This document shows positions 1 to 5,235 of a stretch of 8,184 nucleotides of DNA, piece by piece. Numbering within the stretch: the first letter of the stretch is position 1; each line of letters opens with the position of its first letter. This DNA comes from Candidatus Adiutrix sp. (GTDB lineage Bacteria > Desulfobacterota > Desulfarculia > Adiutricales > Adiutricaceae): positions 1-8,184 of the forward strand of contig JAISRV010000316.1 of assembly GCA_031273445.1 (NCBI GenBank). Direction: 5' to 3'. The notes beneath the pieces are model-generated. The model was not told the origin of the DNA. It saw nothing but the letters and a program-made list of their open reading frames with translations, and searched no databases. The position numbers and the translations under genes were made by a program.

Positions 1-30
1 GACCCCGCCGGCCCAGCCGAGCATTTACAA
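1..30. repeat. Direct repeat copy 1, cut by the window edge
   Basis: The first 30 nt match 137-166 at about 27 of 30 positions; the first 20 nt are identical. In the second copy this segment is the flank of the palindromic element at 99-145, so this copy is probably the tail of another such element lying left of the window. No coding role is seen. Confidence 0.7.
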
Positions 31-42
31 TGAGAATAGCCA

Positions 43-64
43 GTCGCCCCCGGAGAGGGGCGAC
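43..64. repeat. GC-rich inverted repeat (hairpin)
   Basis: GTCGCCCC (43-50) pairs perfectly with GGGGCGAC (57-64) around a 6-nt loop. No T-tract follows, so it is not a standard intrinsic terminator. It may be part of the repeat-rich intergenic DNA before the first transporter. Its function is unknown. Confidence 0.45.
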
Positions 65-98
65 GGAGCGAAGCGACAGGTTGAGGCGGGGGAAAGGA

Positions 99-145
99 CT
101 GTCGGCGGGCAAAAATCGCATTTTTTGCCCGTCTCCGACCCCGCC
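99..145 (-). repeat. Palindromic intergenic element, copy A (inverted)
   Basis: The centre is a perfect 10-bp stem, CGGGCAAAAA (106-115) with TTTTTGCCCG (122-131), around a 6-nt loop. The reverse complement of 99-145 matches 3954-4000 at about 37 of 45 positions by hand alignment, including the loop core ATGCG. It is therefore a dispersed element present in both orientations, REP-like in form. The A/T part is inside the stem rather than after it, so it does not look like a rho-independent terminator. Confidence 0.65.
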
Positions 146-166
146 GGCCCAGCCGATCACTCACAA
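137..166. repeat. Direct repeat copy 2
   Basis: This is the second copy of the segment at 1-30, 136 bp downstream. It overlaps the right end of palindromic element A and ends just before the ribosome binding site of the first transporter. Two copies in so short a space suggest tandem or repeated insertion of the same element. Confidence 0.7.
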
Positions 167-170
167 TTTA

Positions 171-177
171 AAAGGAG
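171..177 (+). promoter_or_regulatory. Ribosome binding site fixing the EamA start
   Basis: AAAGGAG lies 7 nt before the ATG at 185. The reading frame is open further upstream, with an ATG at 125, but that ATG has no Shine-Dalgarno sequence, lies inside palindromic element A, and would add 20 polar residues absent from the paralogue at 4327. This supports 185 as the start. Confidence 0.75.
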
Positions 178-184
178 TTCGGAC

Positions 185-1108
185 ATGAAAGCTTGGCAGG
201 CCGATTTGGCCATTATCGGGGCGGCCTGCATCTGGGGCCTGTCTTTCATTTTTACCCGCTGGGGCCTGGGCGACTGTTCGCCCGCGCTTTTTCTCGCCTG
301 CCGTTTCGGGGCGGCGCTGGCGGTCTGTCTCGTTCTTTTCGGCCGCCGCCTCAAGGGCGTCTCCCCCCTGGCCGTCAGGCGCGGCCTGACTTTGGGCTTC
401 TTCATGGGCGCGGGCTATCTGCTCCAGACTTACAGCGTCAATTTCACCGAGGTCTCGCGCGCGGCCTTCATCGCGGCCATGACCCTGCCGGCCATCCCGG
501 TGGTCTCCTTCATTCTCTTTCGCGAACGCATCAGGCGGCACAACCTCATCGGCGTCGTCCTGGCCCTGGCCGGGCTGTATCTTATGCTTGACCCGCAGTT
601 TTCCGGCCTGCGCTCGGGCGACGTCATCGCTTTTCTGTCCGTGCCCATGTGGGCGCTCTATCTCATTTACATGAACGTCTACACCGAAGGCGAAGAAGGC
701 TTCGACTTCACCGCCCGCCTCCTGATCCTTCAGTTCATCGGGGCCCTGCCCCTGGCGCTGGCCGCCGCCCTGGTCTTTGAATCGGGGCTCATCCCGCCCC
801 TTCACCCGGACCTGGGCAAGGGCTTGACCCTCACCGGCCAGTTTATGGCCGGGCTTCTCTTCTGCGCGCTTTTGGCCTCCATCGGCATCGTCTTCATCCA
901 GACGGCCTGCCAGAAATACACCACCCCCCTCCAGGCCATGCTTTGCTTCCAGTTCGAGCCGGTGACGGCCACGGCGGCGGCTGTTTTGCTTCTGGGGGAA
1001 GAGGTGGGGCTCATCGCGGCGCTCGGCGCGGCCGTCATCATCGGCGGCGTTCTGGTTTCCGAAGTGGGCGGCATTTTGGCGGCGGCCAAAGCGGAGCGGC
1101 CGGCTTGA
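185..1108 (+). CDS. EamA/DMT-superfamily transporter, copy 1
   Basis: This is a 307-residue inner-membrane protein of the drug/metabolite transporter superfamily, built from two EamA halves with about ten hydrophobic helices. The N-terminus (AIIGAACIWGLSFIFTRW) is typical of the first helix. The first half ends with ILFRERIRRHNLIGVVLALA, and the second with FEPVTATAAAVLLLGEEVG, the conserved glutamate-containing signature of the family. Length is normal (about 300). Members export or import small metabolites such as amino acids, sugars or nucleobases; the substrate cannot be read here. The start at 185 is chosen from the Shine-Dalgarno sequence and from the paralogue. A near copy lies at 4327-5235, about 83% identical by hand count, with similarity reaching into the 5' leader. 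The gene ends just before the repeat cluster at 1120 and the TIR gene. I see no ATA isoleucine codons, in contrast to the TIR gene. Confidence 0.9.
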   Translation: MKAWQADLAIIGAACIWGLSFIFTRWGLGDCSPALFLACRFGAALAVCLVLFGRRLKGVSPLAVRRGLTLGFFMGAGYLLQTYSVNFTEVSRAAFIAAMTLPAIPVVSFILFRERIRRHNLIGVVLALAGLYLMLDPQFSGLRSGDVIAFLSVPMWALYLIYMNVYTEGEEGFDFTARLLILQFIGALPLALAAALVFESGLIPPLHPDLGKGLTLTGQFMAGLLFCALLASIGIVFIQTACQKYTTPLQAMLCFQFEPVTATAAAVLLLGEEVGLIAALGAAVIIGGVLVSEVGGILAAAKAERPA

Positions 1109-1119
1109 GCCGTTCCGCG

Positions 1120-1164
1120 AACGAACGGAACAAATGAGCGATGAGACAAAAAATGAGACAAAAA
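1120..1164 (+). repeat. Stop/start repeat, copy 1 with partial second unit
   Basis: The 34 nt at 1120-1153 are identical to 5301-5334. The core reads GGAACAAATGAGCGATGAG and an A-run. A partial unit, ATGAGACAAAAA, follows at 1153-1164. The ATG at 1134 opens a 27-codon mini-frame (MSDETKNETK...) that ends at 1217 inside the start of the TIR gene. No standard RNA or CRISPR structure is seen. Confidence 0.75.
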
Positions 1165-1182
1165 GTTTTCAGCCCCTGAAAT

Positions 1183-1224
1183 GGCGGGGCGTAACGAACG
1201 GACCAAATGAGCGATGAGACAAAA
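1183..1224 (+). repeat. Stop/start repeat, copy 2, carrying the TIR start codon
   Basis: These 42 nt match 5291-5332 at 41 positions. The single difference is C at 1203 against A at 5311. The ATG at 1207 begins the TIR protein, so its first six codons (MSDETK) are repeat sequence. The nearest Shine-Dalgarno-like stretch is the weak ACGGA at 1198-1202, spaced 4 nt from the ATG. Confidence 0.8.
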
Positions 1225-2454
1225 TCAAAAAAATCATGTGGGGTGAGTCCTTGCGGGCTGGAGGACGAATCGTTCGTGTTCGTCAGCTACGCCCATATGG
1301 ATGCGGGGAGAGTATTCCCGATAATAGAGAGCCTTGGCGCGAGCGGATTTTCGATATGGTATGACAAGGGCATAAACATCAGTTCGACCTGGACCGATGA
1401 AATCGCCGCGGCCATAATGAAATGCAAAATTTTTATCGCCTTCATAACCAGGGAGTCGGTCGGCTCCCAGTATGTCCGCGCGGAGATCGAATACGCGCTC
1501 AACCATAAAATAAGGATAATCCCCGTCTATCTTGACGGCATGGAGGTGCTGCCCCCCGGCCTCGCGCTCGGCCTGAACTCGACCCAGGGCATCACCGACA
1601 CGAGAGATTCAGCGGAAATCGCCTCCTTGATCCGCGAAGCCCTTGATTTCAACAAAGTGGCGAGGAAAAACGAAAATCTCTCCGCCCCGGCCGCCGGCCA
1701 AAAAAACGGCCCTGAAAGACCGGGTTCTTCCAAAAAATTCCGCCTGGCGATGGCGGCCGCGGCCGTCCTGGCGGTCTTCGCGGTCTGGCTGTCGGTTCAG
1801 GGCCTGGGGCGGGCCAGGGGAGCAGCCTATTCCGTCAGCCTGGCCAAAACAGCCTACGCGCCGGCCGAGCAAATCCATATAAACGTATCGGGGCTGTCGC
1901 AGGGCATGATTGACGACGGCGCCATAGTCGGCCTTTGCCGGGCCGACGCGCCGCACGGAGAGTTCGCGTCGAGCGAGTTCGTCCGCGACAGGGAGGCGAG
2001 CTTCAGGCTTTACGCCCCTCTGGAGGCCGGAAAGTACGAGATTCGGGGCTATGTCAGCGGCAACGCCCTGGAAGAGGCGACTGTGGCGGCGAGGGTCCCG
2101 ATTACGGTCGAGGGCGGCGCCGCGGGGGCCTTCTCGCTGGAAATCGACAAGCGGGAGTATGGCCCCGGCGAAAGCATCCGGACCAAGGTGGCCGGCGTCC
2201 CGGGATATATGCTTGACGACGGCGCCATACTGGGCGTTTACGAGGCCGGGGCGCCGCACGACAAATTCAGAACCTATGTGAGCATTCGTGAAAGAGACTT
2301 CGCCTTCTCTTTATTGGAGGCGCCGCTCGACGCGGGCTATTACGAAGTGAGGGCCTACGCCAGCTGGAGAATCTGGGCGGATGAGACGCTGGTGACCGCG
2401 GCGAAATTTACTGTCGTTGAACAGCGAAGCGAGAATCGGGATGAAGCTGAGTGA
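1207..2454 (+). CDS. TIR-domain, single-pass membrane protein with two Ig-like repeats
   Basis: A 415-residue protein. Residues about 21-140 form a TIR domain: FVFVSYAHMD (23-32), the GFSIWYDKGI segment (47-56), a W at 62, and SQYVRAEIEYAL (87-98), where E93 lines up with the catalytic glutamate of NAD-cleaving TIRs, then IIPVYLDGM. A basic, low-complexity linker (about 150-178) leads to one membrane helix (about 180-200). Two tandem repeats of about 95 residues follow (about 208-302 and 309-406). They share Y.P.E/G.I, M-I/L-DDGAI-V/L-G, A.APH and G.YE-I/V-R.Y. They resemble extracytoplasmic beta-sandwich modules. Basic residues before the helix predict TIR inside and repeats outside. Known TIR proteins in bacteria consume NAD+ or make ADP-ribose-derived signals; that activity is inferred here. 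The start codon lies in a short repeat, and an alternative GTG at 1243 also precedes the TIR domain. The stop overlaps the DHH gene by 14 nt. ATA codons are frequent (11 counted). Confidence 0.85.
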   Translation: MSDETKSKKSCGVSPCGLEDESFVFVSYAHMDAGRVFPIIESLGASGFSIWYDKGINISSTWTDEIAAAIMKCKIFIAFITRESVGSQYVRAEIEYALNHKIRIIPVYLDGMEVLPPGLALGLNSTQGITDTRDSAEIASLIREALDFNKVARKNENLSAPAAGQKNGPERPGSSKKFRLAMAAAAVLAVFAVWLSVQGLGRARGAAYSVSLAKTAYAPAEQIHINVSGLSQGMIDDGAIVGLCRADAPHGEFASSEFVRDREASFRLYAPLEAGKYEIRGYVSGNALEEATVAARVPITVEGGAAGAFSLEIDKREYGPGESIRTKVAGVPGYMLDDGAILGVYEAGAPHDKFRTYVSIRERDFAFSLLEAPLDAGYYEVRAYASWRIWADETLVTAAKFTVVEQRSENRDEAE

Positions 2455-3928
2455 CTTGGCGCGCTATGGCGACATAGTGATACAGTGCCACGACGTCCCG
2501 GACGCCGACGCGATCGCGAGCGGCTTTGCGCTCCTGCGTTTTCTGGAATCTCTCGGCGCCGCGGCCAGGCTCGTTTACAGCGGGGCGGGGAGGGTGACGA
2601 AACCGAACCTGGCCTGGATGCTCAGGCTTCTTGACATACCGCTTGAACACGTCGACGAGCTCCCCCGCTGCGACTTGCTGGTGACGGTCGATTGCCAGTA
2701 CGGCGCCGGGAACGTGCGGAAATTCGAGGCCGGAGCATTTGCGGTCCTGGACCATCACCGGCCGGAGATTCCGGAGGGGCCGATGGTCGTGATACAGCCC
2801 GCGCTGGGCAGTTGCTCCACTCTTGTCTGGAATTTGATGCGGCGCGAGGGCTTCGACTTCGCCGCGAACCCGGCAGTTTTCACCGCGCTGTACTACGGCC
2901 TTTTTACCGACACCAACAGTCTCGCCGAGATGCGGCACCCCCTGGACCGGGATCTGTCCGAGTTCATGCCCGTGGACCGGCCGGTGCTGAAGAAGCTTAA
3001 AAACTCCATGCTCTCCATGGGCGAACTGGACATAGTGGCGGAGACCCTGTCCTCCGCGCGGATCATTGAGAATATGGGGCTGCTGAAATCGCGCCCCTGC
3101 GACCCGAACCTCTTGGGCTTTTCGAGCGACATCGCGCAGCAAGTCGAGCAGTTCGGCAGCTGCGTCGTTTACTGCGACGTTCCGACCGGGCTCAAGCTTT
3201 CGATAAGAAGCGCGACGCGGGAGATCATGGCCAACGAACTGGCCGCTTTCCTGACCAGGGGGGTCGGCTCCGGAGGGGGCGGCCTGGAAAAAGCCGGGGG
3301 GCATATCAGCGGCGAAGCCTTGGCCAAAGCCTTCCCCGGCGCGGCGCCGGACGATTTTCTCCGCTCGCGGGTCGAAGACTATCAGAATAATTTCGACCTG
3401 GTGTACTGCGACCGCCATAAAATCGACTTCTCCTCCATGGCGCGTTTCCGCAAACTGCCGGTCGCCGTGGGCTGCGCGCGCACCACGGACATGTTTCGGG
3501 AGGGCGCGCCGATAAACATCCGCACGCTCGAAGGCGACGTCGATACAGTGGCCTCCGCGGACGTATATCTGATGATCGGCCCCCAGGGAGAAGCCTACCC
3601 GATCAAAAAAGACCGTTACGAGGAGTCTTACGCCGCCTGCGACGCGCCTTACGCCCCTGATTTTGAATACGCGCCCATGATCATCGAAAAAATTACGGGG
3701 GAGAAAAAGTCGGCCCTGCCCTTCGCGCGCCCCTGCGTGGCCAAAGGCGATAAAATAATCCGCGCGTCCAAACTTTCAAAAGACGCGAAAGTGTTCTCCA
3801 AATGGGACGAGGAAAAATATTTCCTAGGCCGGGTCGGGGATTACATCGCCGCCCCTGAGTCTGATTTCAGCGACGTGTACATAATAAACCGGGATATTTT
3901 CGAGAAGACCTACCGAGTTATTGAATGA
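2441..3928 (+). CDS. DHH-family phosphoesterase with C-terminal tandem PGDYG-like modules
   Basis: A 495-residue soluble protein from the ATG at 2441; an in-frame TTG at 2417 has no better ribosome site. The N-terminal half has the DHH phosphoesterase motifs: HDVPDADAIAS (H17, D21, D23), TVDCQ (D84), LDHH (D104-H105-H106) and GLFTDTNSL (D157). These are the usual metal ligands, and all are present. A DHHA1 domain follows, with glycine-rich GGGGLEKAGGHISG at 278-291. The family includes RecJ, NrnA (pAp/nanoRNA hydrolase) and c-di-AMP phosphodiesterases, so a nucleotide or short-oligonucleotide substrate is likely. Residues about 336-495 are extra. They contain two similar segments, YPIKKDRYEESY (386-397) and YIINRDIFEKTY (480-491), the second preceded by VGDYIAAP, which looks like the PGDYG family. 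No signal peptide is seen. The 14-nt overlap with the TIR gene implies translational coupling and joint function. It could simply be an NrnA-like housekeeping enzyme, but the C-terminal region and context argue against that. Confidence 0.85.
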   Translation: MKLSDLARYGDIVIQCHDVPDADAIASGFALLRFLESLGAAARLVYSGAGRVTKPNLAWMLRLLDIPLEHVDELPRCDLLVTVDCQYGAGNVRKFEAGAFAVLDHHRPEIPEGPMVVIQPALGSCSTLVWNLMRREGFDFAANPAVFTALYYGLFTDTNSLAEMRHPLDRDLSEFMPVDRPVLKKLKNSMLSMGELDIVAETLSSARIIENMGLLKSRPCDPNLLGFSSDIAQQVEQFGSCVVYCDVPTGLKLSIRSATREIMANELAAFLTRGVGSGGGGLEKAGGHISGEALAKAFPGAAPDDFLRSRVEDYQNNFDLVYCDRHKIDFSSMARFRKLPVAVGCARTTDMFREGAPINIRTLEGDVDTVASADVYLMIGPQGEAYPIKKDRYEESYAACDAPYAPDFEYAPMIIEKITGEKKSALPFARPCVAKGDKIIRASKLSKDAKVFSKWDEEKYFLGRVGDYIAAPESDFSDVYIINRDIFEKTYRVIE

Positions 3929-3953
3929 TATAATTGGCTTGGAGCCTTGTCGG

Positions 3954-4000
3954 GGCGGGGTCGCAGCCAGGCAAAAAATGCGGTTTTTGCCTGGCGAGGG
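3954..4000 (+). repeat. Palindromic intergenic element, copy B
   Basis: A perfect 12-bp stem, GCCAGGCAAAAA (3966-3977) with TTTTTGCCTGGC (3984-3995), surrounds loop ATGCGG. It is the inverted counterpart of the element at 99-145. Several stem differences between the two copies are compensatory (CAGGC/GCCTG here, CGGGC/GCCCG there), so pairing is preserved. It lies 37 nt after the stop of the DHH gene. Confidence 0.7.
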
Positions 4001-4009
4001 GCCTTTTAG

Positions 4010-4171
4010 CCAGATCAACCAGTCGCTTCGGGCTGTCTTCTCATTTTGGTTTGGAGCGGGGCGGGCATAGTGGCGCGAGAGGGCGCGGGGCTGTTCTACG
4101 GACTCATGAACGGCCCGGAGCCTCTGGAACTTGCGGCGCGAGGAACAGCATATGAAATTACGGCAGCTTGA
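4010..4171 (+). pseudogene. Possible remnant of a PfkB-family sugar kinase C-terminus
   Basis: An open frame between stops at 4007 and 4169 reads AGLFYGLMNGPEPLELAARG near its end. This resembles the segment after the catalytic GAGD motif of PfkB-family kinases, especially 2-keto-3-deoxygluconate kinases (AGLIYGLLNG, then an Ala-rich helix). The preceding IVARE could be a shortened IVDRxGGGD; the GxGD motif itself is absent, suggesting an internal deletion. No upstream kinase body is present. The match is short and made by eye, so chance similarity is possible. Confidence 0.35.
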
Positions 4172-4275
4172 CATAAAAAGGCTTCAAATCCATTGACGGC
4201 GAGGAATGCAGGCATTTTCACGAGTGGTTGTCCCGCTTGGAAAAGCTTGCAGTTACGCAAGGAACACAGCCATGA
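4152..4275 (+). pseudogene. Frameshifted N-terminal fragment of an SMC/RecF-like ATPase
   Basis: The ATG at 4152 has GAGGA at 4140-4144 upstream at suitable spacing and reads MKLRQLDIK. It then runs to a TGA at 4194. Removing one A from the A5 run at 4175-4179 restores a frame reading GFKSIDGEECRHFHEWLSR and onward to a TGA at 4273-4275. The joined MKLRQLDIK-GFKSIDGE is the classic first beta strand and start of AAA/SMC/RecF-type ATPases (M-basic-L-x-L-x-I-K-G/N-F-K/R-S). The Walker A that should follow is absent, so this is a dead fragment with both a frameshift and a deletion. What lies after DGE is not recognised. Confidence 0.4.
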
Positions 4276-4326
4276 CAGGCAGGGCGGCTTAACGCTCTCC
4301 ATAACATTTTTTAAACGGAGTCGAAC

Positions 4327-5235
4327 ATGAAGGTCTGGCAGGCTGATCTGGCCATTATCGGGGCGGCCTTGCTCTGGGGCCTGTCATACATCTTCACCCG
4401 CTGGGGCCTGGAAGACTGTTCGCCCGCGCTCTTTCTGCTGTGCCGTTTCGGGCTGGCGCTGGCGGCCTGCCTGGTTCTTTTCGGCCGCCGCCTCAAGGGC
4501 GTCTCCCCCCTGGTCCTCAGACGCGGCCTGACCTTAGGCTTCTTCATGGGCGCGGGCTATCTGCTCCAGACTTACAGCGTCAACTTCACCGAGGTTCCGC
4601 GCGCGGCCTTCATCGCGGCCATGACCCTGCCGGCCATCCCGGCGGTCGCTTTCATTCTCTTTCGCGAGCGCGTCAAGCGTCACAACCTCATTGGCGTCAT
4701 CCTGGCCCTGGCCGGGCTGCATCTGCTGCTTGACCCGCGTTTTTCCGGCCTGAACGCGGGCGACGTCATCGCTTTTCTATCCGTGCCCATGTGGGCGCTC
4801 TATATGATTTACCTGAATCTCTACACCGAAGGGGAAAAAGGTTTCGAGGCCACCGCCCGTTTTATGGTTCTTCAGTTCGCCGGCGCCATCCCCCTGACGC
4901 TGGCGGCCGCGCTTATTTTTGAAACCGGGCTCGTCCCGCCCCTTCACCCCGACCTGGACAAGGGCCTGACCGTAAGCGGGCCTTTCCTGGCCGGACTTCT
5001 CTTTTGCGCGCTCCCGGCCTCCATCGGGGCCATCTTCATCCAGACGGCCTGCCAGAAATACACCACGGCCTTGCAGGCCATGCTTTGTTTCCAGCTGGAG
5101 CCGGTCACGGCCACGGCGGCGGCTGTTTTGCTTCTGGGGGAGACCGTGGGTCTCATCGCGGCGCTCGGCGCGGCGGTCATCATTTGCGGCATCTTGTTTT
5201 CCGAAGTGGGCGGCCTTCTGGCGCGGAACAAATGA
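4327..5235 (+). CDS. EamA/DMT-superfamily transporter, copy 2
   Basis: This 302-residue membrane protein has two EamA halves and about ten helices. It is a paralogue of the protein at 185-1108, with about 51 differences in 299 aligned residues by hand count. Most differences are conservative and sit in helices; the loop GRRLKGVSP and the stretch GLTLGFFMGAGYLLQTYSVN are identical. The signature FQLEPVTATAAAVLLLGETVG is kept (E to T at one site after the conserved glutamate). GGAG at 4317-4320 supports the start. The C-terminus is shorter than in copy 1. Its last residues (RNK) and the stop codon lie in the short repeat at 5224, as if the repeat replaced the original end. Intact motifs suggest a working gene, but the substrate is unknown. 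The TGA overlaps the ATG of a mini-frame at 5232 as ATGA. Confidence 0.9.
   Translation: MKVWQADLAIIGAALLWGLSYIFTRWGLEDCSPALFLLCRFGLALAACLVLFGRRLKGVSPLVLRRGLTLGFFMGAGYLLQTYSVNFTEVPRAAFIAAMTLPAIPAVAFILFRERVKRHNLIGVILALAGLHLLLDPRFSGLNAGDVIAFLSVPMWALYMIYLNLYTEGEKGFEATARFMVLQFAGAIPLTLAAALIFETGLVPPLHPDLDKGLTVSGPFLAGLLFCALPASIGAIFIQTACQKYTTALQAMLCFQLEPVTATAAAVLLLGETVGLIAALGAAVIICGILFSEVGGLLARNK

Larger units (their letters stand above)
3929..4326. other. 398-nt gap: palindromic element, gene debris, transporter leader
   Basis: No intact gene is visible. From left to right it holds a TATAAT hexamer just after the DHH stop without a credible -35, palindromic element copy B, an open frame resembling the end of a PfkB-type sugar kinase, an overlapping frameshifted start of an ATPase-like protein, and the leader of the second transporter. 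That leader is similar to the first transporter's leader and has GGAG at 4317-4320, 6 nt before the ATG. No clear intrinsic terminator is seen for the TIR-DHH unit. Confidence 0.7.

Noticed and set aside
161..805. Long open frame on the minus strand opposite the first transporter (and similar ones elsewhere)
   Set aside because: GC-rich coding DNA commonly leaves the antisense frame open. The product is low-complexity, rich in G, Q, R and D, lacks a ribosome site and matches no family I know.
1110..1128. CCGTTC/GAACGG hairpin after the first transporter as a terminator
   Set aside because: The stem is only 6 bp with no T-run, and the sequence belongs to the repeat cluster.
1120..1224. CRISPR-like array from the repeated units
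   Set aside because: Units are few, vary in length and spacing, overlap gene starts and ends, and no cas genes are near.
2417..2440. TTG at 2417 as the start of the DHH gene
   Set aside because: It has no Shine-Dalgarno sequence, and the extra residues (NSEARIG) are not part of the DHH domain; the ATG at 2441 starts right before the first strand.
3929..3934. TATAAT hexamer right after the DHH stop as a promoter
   Set aside because: No acceptable -35 lies at 16-18 nt, and nothing intact immediately follows.
3966..3995. Palindrome after the DHH gene as a rho-independent terminator
   Set aside because: The T-run lies within the stem and no U-tract follows the 3' arm; the same element also sits upstream of the first transporter in inverted orientation.
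4168..4173. TTGACA as -35 of a promoter for the second transporter
   Set aside because: The hexamer is perfect but the 16-18 nt spacings give only about 2 of 6 matches to a -10.
185..5235. Composite transposon with transporter genes as the ends
   Set aside because: No transposase, terminal inverted repeats or target-site duplication is visible; simple segmental duplication explains the pair.
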